Part shown: positions 41,479-52,640 of the stretch, piece after piece
Numbering within the stretch: the stretch's first letter is position 1
How the letters are laid out: each line of letters starts with the position of its first letter
Assembly (NCBI GenBank): GCA_905221605.1
Contig: CAJNDS010002250.1
Coordinates: forward strand, 324,001-388,000
Origin: Symbiodinium natans
Taxonomy: Eukaryota; Sar; Dinophyceae; Suessiales; Symbiodiniaceae
DNA length: 64,000 bases
Direction of reading: 5' to 3'
Notes under the pieces: generated by a model
What the model was told of the DNA's origin: nothing
Databases searched by the model: none
The model's input: the letters and a program-made list of their open reading frames with translations, nothing else
Translations under genes and position numbers: made by a program

Positions 41479-44400
41479 TGTTTTCTCCATTTGTTTTGCC
41501 AGGGGGGCGAGGGGGGGGTGGCCTTTTTCAGGGCTTAGGGGTCATTGCAGCTCCTTGGAGGTTTGCTCAGGGTTCTCAAGGTGTTTAAGCTCTTCAAAGT
41601 TCAGGCCTCAGCTGCTCTACATTCCAAGGAACTGACCAACCTGCCGCTTGTGAAGCCTACAACCGCGCCCCAACACCCCGAAGCCTTAGACTCCCTCAAC
41701 GCCTTGAACCCCAAACCCTAGACCTCCCGGAGCCCCGTGAACCTAGAAACTGTAAGCCCAACCAAAATTTAACTGAACAAAAACCCTAAACCCTCAACCC
41801 TAAACCCTGAAAACCATTCGAAAAGCCAAGCGAAAGCCAGAACCGCCTGCGTCATGTCGGAGCCTGGGCTCATCTCTTGGAAGTACGTTCAATGTCTTGC
41901 CGGCTGTTGTGCGCAGGCTTCTCAGGGTTTCAGGCGTTAGGAACCAGAGATCAGGGTCCATGGATAGGGTAACTGGGCTTAGGACGCCTTTCATGTGTTG
42001 AGCATCAGGGCTTCAGGGGCCCTTAGTAGCCCTAAGACGCTCAAACGTCCCTGTTCGGCCCTCTTGTGGACACAGCGGCTGGTGCGTAGTGTTGACGTTG
42101 TCGTCATCGACCTCAGCAAAGCTTTCCGAGACAGACCCGGGTCGACAACTCAGACTTTGTGACGACAACAAAGCTAGTTAGACGGCCTGCAGCTCAAGAG
42201 AACGCTCTGGCCGCCACCCCCTTTTTTGCAAATGTACGACCCTGGCCCTTTGACGTGATAGCCCAACCTTCTGAGCCTGCCCTGGGACTGCATGCAACCC
42301 GAAAGGTCAACTGCGCTCATGCTACACTCTACGGAAGACATGGTGGTCCACAAGATCGAGCACACAAAGGCCAGCGAAGCAAGACACCACTGTCTGTGTG
42401 AAACAAAAAAGCACAAACAGCTCACACCTGAACGATCCGCCAGAACCTGAACCCTTCAAAACGCCAAAAGCTCGCAAGAAAACTCCAAACATTGCGGCCA
42501 CTGCAGCCTCTGCCCGGGTACCCTGGCGGGACCTGATGGAGCACAAGTCTTCCCACTTTTCGGGTGGGGGTTCAGCACTTAGGACTTATAGGGTTTACCT
42601 GCTTTGGAGGGTTTAAGGGCCTGTAGGGTGTAGGGCTCAAAGAAAAGGGCTTTAAGGGCGTAGAGGGTGTCGGGCTTAGGGTTTATGAGAGAAAATGGTT
42701 CGGATGTGGGCCTAAGCCAACAGCCAAGTTCACAGGCAGGGGTTTACTTTCTGGAGTGATGTGACCGTCCACCATACACGCTGCCTGTGCCCCCATGATG
42801 CTCAGCCGAGTGGCCAAACCCAAACCCTCTTGGTCTCTCTCTCTCTCTCTCTGCACGCTTAGCCCCCCCCCGAAGGGAGAGCTGCCCCAGAGGGTCTCTC
42901 TCTCTCTGTCACATCTCTCCGTCTCTCTACGACACTCTCACTCCGCTGCCTTCGCTCCTTGCAGCAGCCGGGCTGAGCTTGGAGGGACTCTTCGCCACCT
43001 GGGATTGCAGCTTTCGGGTTTGGGATGTTTTCAAGGCTAAACTCCCAAAGTTTCGGGCTTGAGGCTGTATGGGCTGGAGGCTTTGGGCTGTAGGGTTTCC
43101 TTCCCAGCTAGGTCAGGGTAAAGGGATGAAGGATCATGAGGGCCCTTGCGCATAGGGTTTACATGCCTAACGCACTTGTCACAGAATAGGGCCACAAAAC
43201 ACAAAAAACACACAACAGTTCACCCCGACAGATCCCACACCTGGACCCCTCAAAACCTCGAACCATGACTCGCACTCTGTTACCAATTCTTACACCAGAA
43301 ACCACCTGCGCCCCGGGAAACGGAGGCCTGAAAAGCATTTTCAATGGATCTGCTGCGGTTTCAAGGGCTTGGGGATTATTGCGGCTGCAAGGCTCTGAAA
43401 CTCCAAGAAACCCTGAACCGAAGGCTCTGAATTGAAGAAGGCACCGGCTGGCTCGGCTGCAGATTGGGCACCACGCCGGTGACCTACGATTTGGGCGCAA
43501 TGTACAGGGTCTGGGGATCAGAGCTCAGGGTTTGCCAGGTTCAAGGTGGTGCTCAGGGTTCGGGGCGAGGGCCTCTAAGCCCCTGATTTTCTGAAAGATT
43601 TCTCAAGAAGATTGCACAGGCCTGTGGAGAGGCCACGCGGATAGGTGGCGCAAAGCTGCCTGAGGCACCTCATGGGGTGTCAAGGCCGCCCTTGAGGCTT
43701 CGGGAAAGCCGTTTTGAGTTTGGGGCTTTGGGTGTGCTTCGAGCAATGATCCAGCCCTGTCCATCTCCCCCAAACACCAACCCCTCTACGCACCCAAAGC
43801 TGCCAAACTGACTCCAAAGGCACGCTGCACGGTCCCACCATGCTGGACAAAAGACGACGGCCCCTGCCGCCTGGGGCTGTTCGGCTTGGGTGCTAAGGGA
43901 TGCTTAAGGGCCTTGAGGCCTTTTGGGGCTCGACTTGCTGTTGGCTTTGGGATGTAATGGTTGCGAGTCTGAGTGCCTTGCTGAGTATGTCGGGGTCACA
44001 GGTTCCGCAGGCGTTTGGGTCCAAGTGCTGTCGATTTCGCGAAAGGGGTAAGCTTGCCGGTTCTTGTGGTGGAGTTCAGGAACGAGGTCCTATTACAGAT
44101 CTATGGATAAATGTAACTATATATATATATATCTCTATCTATCTTTACATATATATTTTTTTTTTTTTTTGTATCTCTCTCTCTCTCTCTCTGATCCCTA
44201 TGCCTGTGTCCCTCCTGAGAGCCAGGAAACATCAAGCACCAAGAATCATACTTTATTTCGCTCCAGGGCGCGCCGCAACGACGGGCCTTGGCCCGAGGCT
44301 GGCTGGCACGATGGGGCGCGGGGCCACTGCGTTCTGGGAACCTCCCAAAGCCGAGAGGAAGCTCCAGCTTTCGGATTTCGACAACTGCGTTTAGGGTTAG

Positions 44401-45074
44401 GATTTAGGGTTTAGGGTTTAGGGTTTAGGGCTTAGGGTTTAGGGTTTAGGGTTTAGGCTTAGTTAGGGTCAAAGGCAGAAGCCTGCAAAATAAGTTGGCA
44501 CATGCTTTGAATGTTCGTGATTCTGTTCAAATGGAATGCTTGTTGCGCTCTTTGCTTTTGAGCTTGCTACTGACTTGCACACTGTGCTCGTGCGGATTGT
44601 TTGAAGTACTTGCACTGAACTTGATGAATGTTCGTTTGGCGTAAACAATTATATGCCATTGGTGCTGGCGACCAGCCTTTCGGTACTTGGGGTCGCTTCT
44701 TCGAGGGGTTGGGGGCGTCTTGCGGATGCCTACAGACGCTCCGAACCCAGACCCAGGCCCTCAACCCCAAACCCTCAAACTCGCAAACCCCAAACCCGAA
44801 ACACACACCCCAGGCAAAACCCCAGATCTTCGAACCCTCAGCGCTCAAGCCCAAAACACAAAACCCCTCAAACCTCAGGCCTCAAGCCCCTCAACCCACA
44901 GACCCTCGCCCCAAGCTCAAGCCCAAAGCCCTAACCCCGAAAAACCCCTAGACCCCCCAAATCCTAAACCCTCACCCCTCAAAACCCCCCCTAAACCCTA
45001 AACCCTAAACCCGAAACCCGAAACCCGAAACCCGAAACCCGAAACCCCAAAACAACCCTAAGCCCGAAAGACTT

Positions 45075-45160
45075 TTGCTCGGCGCCGGGCTTTGCCCCAC
45101 ACCGGATACCACGGGCCGGTGGTTTTGGCCGGGGCTGCGAGGGCTCTGGCCGCTGACAGC
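45075..45160 (-). CDS. possible Ser/Pro-rich exon, gene unknown
   Basis: Frame AVSGQSPRSPGQNHRPVV after GCAG. A related frame with PSPRSPGQIRQ occurs near 45.57 kb. Both could be disordered N-terminal exons of PKG, but no family match supports it. Confidence 0.3.
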
Positions 45161-45687
45161 CTGCTTCGGGCTTCGCGCTTCAAAAACTAAGGGCTGTAGG
45201 GGTTTGGGGTTTAGGGTTTAGGGTTTAGGGTTTGGGGTTTAGGGTTCAGGGTTTAGGGTAGGATGCACTACATGAAGATGAGAATGGGATTGGCGATGGT
45301 TCGAAAGCCCGTACGAGCGGTTCTCATCGACCCAAACGCCAGCCAGCGCAAGAACAGACTCGTCTGAAACAGTTCATGGAACTTGCATTGGCGCTGTGTG
45401 ATTTTCACCACTTTCCACGGTGCAAAAGCCCTTTTTGCTTCAGCAAGGGGGTGGAGGCGATACCCTCTACAACCCCAAACCTCCCCCAAACCCTTCTGGA
45501 TAGTTACCTGGGTGGGGGGTCAGCACGGATGCCAGAATCGGAGAGCCTGTCGAATCTGCCCAGGGCTTCGTGGGCTGGGGGCCGCCACAGAGCTGGGCTT
45601 CTGCGACTGCCGCGACGGGAGTTTTTGGGTCGGGTCGACGGTTTTCTTGGGGGTTCGGGCTTTTGTTTTTGAGCTAAGCACGACAAG

Positions 45688-45880
45688 GGTTTAGGGTTTA
45701 GGGTTCAGGGTTCAGGGTTCAGGTTTCAGGGTTTAGGGTTTAGGGTTTAGGGTTTAGGGTTTAGGGTTTAGGGTTTAGGGTTTAGGGTTTCGGGTTTCGG
45801 GTTTAGGGTTTAGGGTTTAGGGTTTAGGGTTTAGGGTTTAGGGTTTAGGGTTTAGGGTTTAGGGTTTAGGGTTTGGGGTG
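45688..45880 (+). repeat. TTTAGGG array
   Basis: About 26 heptamers with a few TTCAGGG and TTTCGGG variants. Confidence 0.95.
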
Positions 45881-45972
45881 GGGCATGCTGGCTTCCTGTG
45901 CTCCGGGGCTTGCGTCTTAACCTGCAATTTGAGATCCGTTCTTGCGTGCATCACCTTTGCAACCGTACTGGC

Positions 45973-46065
45973 TGGTTCTTAGTAGGGAAAGAGGGAATGA
46001 GGTACCTATACTCCCTTAAAGGGCATATAGAGGGCCCTAATTCCCTCATTCCCTACTAAGAACCA
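45973..46065. mobile_element. 93-bp palindromic element
   Basis: Ends TGGTTCTTAGTAGGGAAAGA and TTCCCTACTAAGAACCA are inverted complements for about 30 bp on each side. No relation to the other two families is evident. Confidence 0.75.
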
Positions 46066-46361
46066 GGCGGCCTAAACACACCGCTGTTCGTGCCTTTCGG
46101 CTGCGCAGTCTCAAAGGAACGAAGCCAGATGAAAATTGTTCGAGCAGAACAAACCCTACACACAAAACACTACACACCTTGACGAAGCCCAAAAAACCAA
46201 ACACAACCCCAAACCCTTTAATAAGCCCGAAGCCCGCCCCTGACCTGGCCAAGGCTGCGAGGGCTCTGCCCTGCCGCCACAAGCGCCGCGCGGGGTGGGC
46301 TCTGCCCCGTCGCCGCGACCACCGCACGAGGTGGGCTGCGAGGGCTCTGCCCTGCCGAGTG

Positions 46362-47640
46362 AAGGTTTGACCCCTTTCGTGCTGCGTTGCTCCTGGGGGG
46401 TCCGGACGCACTTGTTTCCGAGTGAAGGTTTGACCCCTTTCGTGCTGCATTACTCCGGGGGGGTCCGGACGCACTTGTTTCCGAGTGAAGGTTTGACCCC
46501 TTTCGTGCTGCATTACTCCGGGGGGGTCCGGACACACTTGTTTCCGAGTGAAGGATTGACCCCTTTCGTGCTGCATTAGTCCGGGGGGGTCCGGACGCAC
46601 TTGTTTCCGAGGGAAGGTTTGACCCCTTTCGTGCTGCATTACTCCGGGGGGTCCGGACGCACTTGTTTCCGAGTGAAGGTTTGACCCCTTTCGTGCTGCA
46701 TTACTCCGGGGGGGTCCGGACGCACTTGTTTCCGAGTGAAGGTTTGACCCCTTTCGTGCTGCATTACTCCGGGGGGGTCCGGACGCACTTGTTTCCGAGT
46801 GAAGGTTTGACCCCTTTCGTGCTGCATTACTCCGGGGGGGTCCGGACGCACTTGTTTCCGAGTGAAGGTTTGACCCCTTTCGTGCTGCATTACTCCGGGG
46901 GGGTCCGGACGCACTTGTTTCCGAGTGAAGGTTTGACCCCTTTCGTGCTGCATTACTCCGGAGGGGTCCGGACGCACTTGTTTCCGAGGGAAGGTTTGAC
47001 CCCTTTCGTGCTGCATTGCTCCGGGGGGGTCCGGACGCACTTGTTTCTGAGTGAAGGTTTGACCCCTTTCGTGCTGCATTACTCCGGGGGGGTCCGGACG
47101 CACTTGTTTCCGAGTGAAGGTTTGACCCCTTTCGTGCTGCAGACGCACTTGTTTCCGAGTGAAGGTTTGACCCCTTTCGTGCTGCATTACTCCGGGGGGG
47201 TCCGGACGCACTTGTTTCCGAATGAAGGTTTGACCACTTTTTCGTGCTGCATTACTCCGGGGGGGTCCGGACGCACTTGTTTCCGAATGAAGGTTTGACC
47301 CCTTTCGTGCTGCATTGCTCCTGGGGGGGTCCGGACGCACTTGTTTCCGAATGAAGGTTTGACCACTTTTTCGTGCTGCATTGCTCCGGGGGTCCGGACG
47401 CACTTGTTTCCGAGTGAAGGTTTGACCCCTTTCGTGCTGCATTACTCCGGGGGGTCCGGACGCACTTGTTTCCGCATGAAGGTTTGACCCCCTTCGTGCT
47501 GGATTGCTCCTGGCATGTCCGGACGCACTTGTTTCCGAATGAAGGTTTGACCCCTTTCGTGCTGCATTACTCCGGGGGGTCCGGAGGCACTTGTTTCCGA
47601 GTGAAGGTTTGACCCCTTTCGTGCTGCATTGCTCACGCCA
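46362..47640. repeat. 63-bp minisatellite, about 20 copies
   Basis: Direct repeat of a 63-bp unit (contains TTTGACCCCTTTCGTGCTGC and GGTCCGGACGCACTTGTTTC). Since 63 is divisible by three, long open frames appear on both strands. Units differ mainly in the length of a G run (5-7) and by rare truncations, for example near 47140. No spacers, so not a CRISPR array. I see no reason to call it coding. Confidence 0.93.
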
Positions 47641-50181
47641 AAGAGGCCTTGACGAGACTTAGGGATGAGCTTGAGAGCTTTAGCGGGTTTGGGGTCGAGG
47701 GTTTAGAAGGGTGGAGACTTTGGCGGGGTGCAGGGCTATGTGGCCACACACCTTGTACCATTCCGGATGGCCCGCTTATGTCTTGTGCCTCAGACGGTTT
47801 GGGGTTGGAGGTCGGGTTGGGAGTTTAGGGGTCAGAGCTTGAAGGCTTTGGGTTCCGGCTGACTCTGAACGAACTCCTATTCCCCCCTGTTCCCCCCTGA
47901 ACCCTAGTACCCAGACGGCCCTAGAACCCTACAAGAGCCCCTTAAAGCCCTAACACCTAACAGCCCCCTGCCCCCGGCCCATACCACTCTAAAGCCTGAT
48001 CGAACAGAGGAGCTCTGCAGGAGCTTGCCAGGCCTCAGATGAGTCGGAGGGTGTCGAGATTAAGGCCCGAGTTTTGGTGTTGTGGACCTTGACAACGCTT
48101 TAAAGCAGAAGGCCTTGAGCACAAAATCCTGAACCCAAGCCCTACACTCCAAAAACCCAAACGCCTAGGCATCTTCATTCCCATAATAAGCACGCCTCAG
48201 CACAGATCTCTCCCTAACAAGTCCCTTTCAACCCCATATCCTTGAAAAACATGCTACAACCGGACTTCTACAACCTTCCCATAACCAACCCCGAACCTCC
48301 AAGCAACACAAAAACCTCGAGATGGCCTGAAGTCGTGAAACTGCGGCCCAAGGCGCTGCGGCACCTGCTGGATGGTGACCGCCACCCGATTGGCGGCTGG
48401 CTGGCTGGGCCGCATCTTTCGAGGCGCTAAATTAGGAGGAGCCCTTAGAAACCTAATTTCGCCCCCCCTGAACTAAGCCAGGCTGAGCCTTGAACCCTCA
48501 AGTTCCCTACTCCCAGCCTTCTGCACCGCAGTAGAAGCCCGGGAAATCTTGGGTTTAGGGTTCTGGGCGGCGGGGTCAGGGCCTAAGGAAGCGCATGCTC
48601 GTCGGAGGCGCTAGTGGCTTTGGGAGGCGCACTCTTCCGCAAAGCCATATAAAGCAAAAGCCCCGAACCAGCAAGAGGGCTTGAGCGCAACCATGGATGC
48701 GCAGGTTCATTGCAAGCAGTACCGTGCCGTGTGTCATGGAGATTTTGGAGATGGTGGTGAGGCCTGCTTGCGGGGAGGTAAGCAACAGCTGCGGCGACGT
48801 AGACATGTCGTTTTGGGACTCGGAGATTGCACACGGGCTAAAGGCTCACTGCCACCTAAAGCATCCTAAACGCATGCCGTAGATCATGCCATGTCAGCAA
48901 AGATGGCAACGAAGCAGCGCGAAACAGTGCTGGATACCTCCTTCGGCCAAGGCAACTTCCTGGCCGGCTCAACAAGTCAGAGGGTGCGCGGGGTCTGGGA
49001 TGCGAAACTGTTCTTAGCAGCCTGTCCGAAACGTTCTGCTGGCCTCCTCCCTTTGCAGACGGCGAGCCAAGGCCTGGCCGTGACCGGGGCAGATGAATGC
49101 GATGAGGGTTTTAGGGTTCCAGCCGTTGCACCAACTGGGCGTTTTAGGGTTCTGCAGCAGATCCTGGCAACCTGCATCCTTACGTGGAGAGGACACGCTA
49201 GGACTCCACTGCCTCGTCCGACTCCATGGTGCCAAGATGCTGCGGACCATATATGCAAAATTGTGCCACTGTCTGCAATCAGTTCCATTCCAACCTAGGC
49301 GAATCTAGAAACATGTTGCAGCAGCATCGCGTCATGCCAACGGCATTTTGGCATTTGCTGGAAGAGACCTGCAACATCAAGCGACCGACAAAATATTCAC
49401 GACTTGCCGTTGAATTCCTGAAGATGCTGCTTGTGACAAGACTTGTCGTCAAGCTTCTGTTGCTGCCTTGATGCCAGGTCCCCTACGCAGTACGCGGAAG
49501 CTTGGAATAAGCACGGCACCATGTAGCAGAAACGGCAAATGAGCGAGTTCAAGGAAGCGCCAACACTGGAACAAAATGCAGGGGTTGCTCGGGTTCTCTT
49601 GAAAAGCTCTCGAAAAGGTCAGGGACTTACATGTGTCCAAATGCCACACGAACGTGCGGTGACCCTGCCCAACCACATTGTTCATCTTGCAGCGCACTAT
49701 AAAACGAGTCCGATTTACAAGGGCCAATCAAGCGCACAGGTTTCAACCCTCTACTGCTCTTGACATGCTCCTGCTCCACTTCACAGAGCAAGGCTTTGAG
49801 TCATGGTGTTGAAGGAAAAGGATGGAAAAGGGTTTGCGGTTCAGGCGTTGAAGCTTAGCTGTTGTCCGGCAGTTTAGGGTGTAGGCAGGGCAGGCTGTGC
49901 TTTTCTCTCGATGCGTCGTGCAAGCGGCCATGTATCTGCACGCGAAACTAAGTTGCTACGAGACACAGACGTATCGAGGAATGAATACAGCGCCCTCTAT
50001 TCACAAGTCGAGCTGCATGGTCCGTGAGGAAATTTTAGAGCCCACGGGCCAAGATCAAATTCGTGCTGAAAAAATGGCCTTCTTTAAAACGATTTTTTGT
50101 AGTCATGTCACATGCACCGCTTCAACATCGAGTGCGGGAAAACAGGTCTGTACAGTGATGGAGAGTGACTGGCTGCAATAT
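47641..50181. other. mostly unassigned stretch downstream of the ankyrin gene
   Basis: Apart from the ATG-led minus-strand segment at 48316-48415 I see no exon I can place. Plus-strand frames at 48681-48882 and 48891-49298 begin with ATG but overlap open frames on the other strand and resemble no family. Few telomere-type heptamers. Confidence 0.5.
48316..48415 (-). CDS. possible 5' coding exon, gene unknown
   Basis: Opens with an ATG after AAAG and reads MRPSQPAANRVAVTIQQVPQ and onward for 33 codons to a GT donor. Codon use resembles the PKG exons. It could be the PKG N-terminus or another gene. Confidence 0.33.
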
Positions 50182-51346
50182 TTACAATGTCACAGACACC
50201 ACTTCAAGCATTGAGCGCAGCTGGAAATGCTGGTTGGCGTTCGCCAGATCTTCGGGGCCATCACCACGATCGTTTGGCATCTCGCCCGCACCATGCTCTA
50301 AGAACATCTCGGTAAGACGACGATCCCCAACCAGGGCCGCCATCCCCAAAGGTGTAATCCCGTCCAAACTCGCAAAAAAGCGGGTCTTTGCTGCACAGGC
50401 ACTGAAGCCGGAAAGTGCGGTCTGAGCCCGGGCTAAGCGGCAAACCCACTTGAAGAGCCCTGATGTGACAGCGCGCGCATTCACGTCCGCGCGGTGATCC
50501 AGTAGCATTCGCGCTTTCTCGGGCGAGTGCCTGTTTCCCCTGGCAAATAAAGCCGCCCCGTGGAGTGGACTCCAACCAAAACCCTCCATCGGAGGATTTA
50601 CATTGCACCTGGCAGCGAGCATGGCCGCCACCGTCTCGACATTGGCAAAGCAGCTCGCTGCAGTCAGGGGGGTAATGCCCACGGGGAGACCTGGCGACTG
50701 CAGGTCGGCACGGGCTTCGAGCAGAATACGAACATGCTCCGGGGACTGGGCCAAGCATAGGGCAGTCACCCCAGCATGCGTCCGAGCATTCACATCTGCA
50801 CGAAGCTCCAGCATGGCTTTCAGAAGCACGGGGTGTTGGTTCGACCTAGTGGCGACAGCGAGAGGTGACATACTGTCATAATAACCAAGCTTGTTCAAGC
50901 CACGCAAAGGGCGGCTCACATCGGCACCATGCTCCACAAGAAGTCGCAGAATGTTGGCATCCCCAGCGAAGAGGGCACAGAGAGTGCCATCCATGCCACT
51001 GTCAGTGGTGAGGGCTTCATCCAGGCTTGCAAACGAGAAGTGCTGCAAAAACTCCTCGAGAGACCAATCCTGAGCTGCGAAGCCCAGGAGTGTGGGGCGG
51101 TGTGCCAGGTAGAAGCGATATGCATCTATAGGTCCATGGGCCTGCAAGTGGCGGATCTTGCTTTCCACAGCCACTACGCCAAGCTTCGCCACTTCGTCCC
51201 TGTCCGACTCGACGGTAAACTCACCATCGCGTATTGTATTGTGCTGCCAGTCGAACTGAAATATGAACTCCGCTTCCGTTGCAGAATGCAAAATGATGAC
51301 GGACGTGTCTGCTCTGTTGGCGAGCAGGCGACACCAAAGTTCCAGC
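50182..51346 (-). CDS. ankyrin gene exon: ankyrin repeats and stop
   Basis: Starts LELWCRLLANRADTSVIIL, 19 residues upstream of the first in-frame TTG, and runs through the repeats to VVSVTL and the stop. CACAG|G acceptor. Confidence 0.9.
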
Positions 51347-52640
51347 CTGTGCCAGCTTGCTTCTGCTGTCCGTGCTTACCCCGTGTTTTCAATGTGGGTC
51401 CATGCGTGAGACCTGACAATATAATTACCCAACCAATTGCACGGCGGTCGTCTAGATTCATGTTAGGGATTGTTAGGGCAATGTAGCACACCTCGCGGCA
51501 GTCCCAAAAGGCGGATGCTGTGGCACTGCCCAATGCCGCCTCCCCTATTTCTCCCCTCGTTAACTTCGCTTGGCTCCCTCTTTATCTTCTTTGTAGCCGC
51601 ATCGTCTGACATAGCCTTGTTGCCCAGTGGTGACCCTGTTTGCCTCCGCCCTCCCTTCTCCTCGCATATTCCTCATTCGCTAGCCCGGCATGCGACAAAC
51701 TTTGGGGCATGGTGAAACATGGTGAACACGATGAATGTTATCAGGGCCTGGAGGTCTACGGATGCTTGAACAGGGTCATGCCACGGCAGCTCTACAACAA
51801 AAAAAGTTGTGCAGGACCATGACCTGCACCACCCCCGCGAGAGCCAAGAGGTGTAGTTGCAGATCACTTCGAGCTCGGTGTGTTGCATCTCCGGGGCCAG
51901 CACCAGAAAGAGGCTAGCTGACTCCACATAAGCTGGGATGCTCTGAATGGCGAGCTCTTGGTTTATCTTCAACATCTCTTCGCTAACCCCTTCCTGCCGT
52001 ACGTGGATCTGCGGGATGGAGAACCAGTCCATGAACAAATAACCTAGGCTGCCCTTCAGAACTTCAGGATCCAAACCTACATTTCCGCAGCTTTCGGCTT
52101 GCAACCTGAAAGATGAAGTATGAAGTACCCCGTCATAACCTAAACAGCGACACGCCCGGGGTCCAAGTAGCCATTGGCCATTTCCCGGCGCATGTCTGGG
52201 GACAGCTCCTCCGCCGTGCCATAGATCATACCGACGACCGGGGGCTCGACCTGCAGTGAACCATCGATCCTTGGTTAGGCTGAGGGCTAAAGAGAGTCAT
52301 GGGATGCTCCCCCCTTATACCAACAGCTTCGTATAAGGGGGAACATCCCAAGTCATGGCCTTTCCTGGGCTCTGCAAGTCTGAAGGTCTTGGGGCAGTTT
52401 TGGGTCTGGCGCTGGCAAACATTTGAAGTTTAGCATTCCAGGCTCCTGGCCCCACTCTCGGGAAGAAGCTGCTCAATAAAACTACATTGCAGCCATCATT
52501 GGCTCTAACCGCGTGAAGAACGTGGCGAGCGTCAGCCCTTGAAGTGCCTGTCGCAGAAGAAGCATGCGCTGGCCATCAGGATCGGGACAGAAGCGGCCGA
52601 GCCACTGATGGGACACAAAGATCAAGAACATGCTTGGTAC
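50182..52640 (-). CDS. ankyrin-repeat protein with FVSHQW / WLSRGWCR N-terminal domain
   Basis: Three exons join in frame: 52537-52640, 51824-52105 and 50182-51346. The first reads FLIFVSHQWLG and PDPDGQRMLLLRQAL; the second GYLFMDWFSIPQ and SWLSRGWCR, split across the intron so that the next exon continues LELWCRLLANR; the third continues with HSATEAEF and then at least six ankyrin repeats (for example LLVEHGADVSRPL, LELRADVNARTHAG, LLDHRADVNAR). This architecture recurs in a large dinoflagellate family of unknown function, presumably protein-protein interaction. Donors are GC then GT; both acceptors are AG|G. The stop is at 50182-50184. The 5' end is incomplete: the reading starts at an acceptor, not an ATG. 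Confidence 0.85.
51824..52105 (-). CDS. ankyrin gene exon: FMDWFSIPQ to WLSRGWCR
   Basis: Encodes LQAESCGNVGLDPEVLKGS, GYLFMDWFSIPQ and, at its end, SWLSRGWC(R). TTTCAG|G acceptor; GT donor. Confidence 0.88.
52155..52250 (-). other. exon-like segment inside the ankyrin gene's first placed intron
   Basis: GCAG|G is followed by an open frame, VEPPVVGMIYGTAEELS then PDMRREMANGYLDPG, with exon-like codon use. Inclusion between the flanking exons would break the frame, so it may be an alternative exon, a relic, or part of another transcript. Confidence 0.35.
52302..52352. mobile_element. MITE-like element, family 1, minimal palindrome
   Basis: TGGGATGCTCCCCCCTTATA and its near-complement GTATAAGGGGGAACATCCCA are separated by only about 10 nt. 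It lies inside the first placed intron of the ankyrin gene. Confidence 0.72.
52537..52640 (-). CDS. ankyrin gene exon: FVSHQW
   Basis: Encodes VPSMFLIFVSHQWLGRF and PDPDGQRMLLLRQALQ(G). AAG|G acceptor; GC donor in phase 2. Confidence 0.82.

Noticed and set aside
79-45880. Reading the window as a chromosome end or subtelomere because of TTTAGGG
   Set aside because: The arrays are interstitial, short, in both orientations and embedded in introns of continuous genes.
46046-47442. Long open frames on both strands through the minisatellite (up to 267 codons)
   Set aside because: They follow from a repeat unit divisible by three; G-run length changes break the frame repeatedly, and no start, splice or family signal is present.
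46362-47640. CRISPR array
   Set aside because: Direct head-to-tail repeats with no unique spacers, in a eukaryotic context.
48891-49298. 135-codon plus-strand ATG-led frame
   Set aside because: Several other frames are equally open here and nothing in the product is recognisable; all firm genes are on the minus strand.
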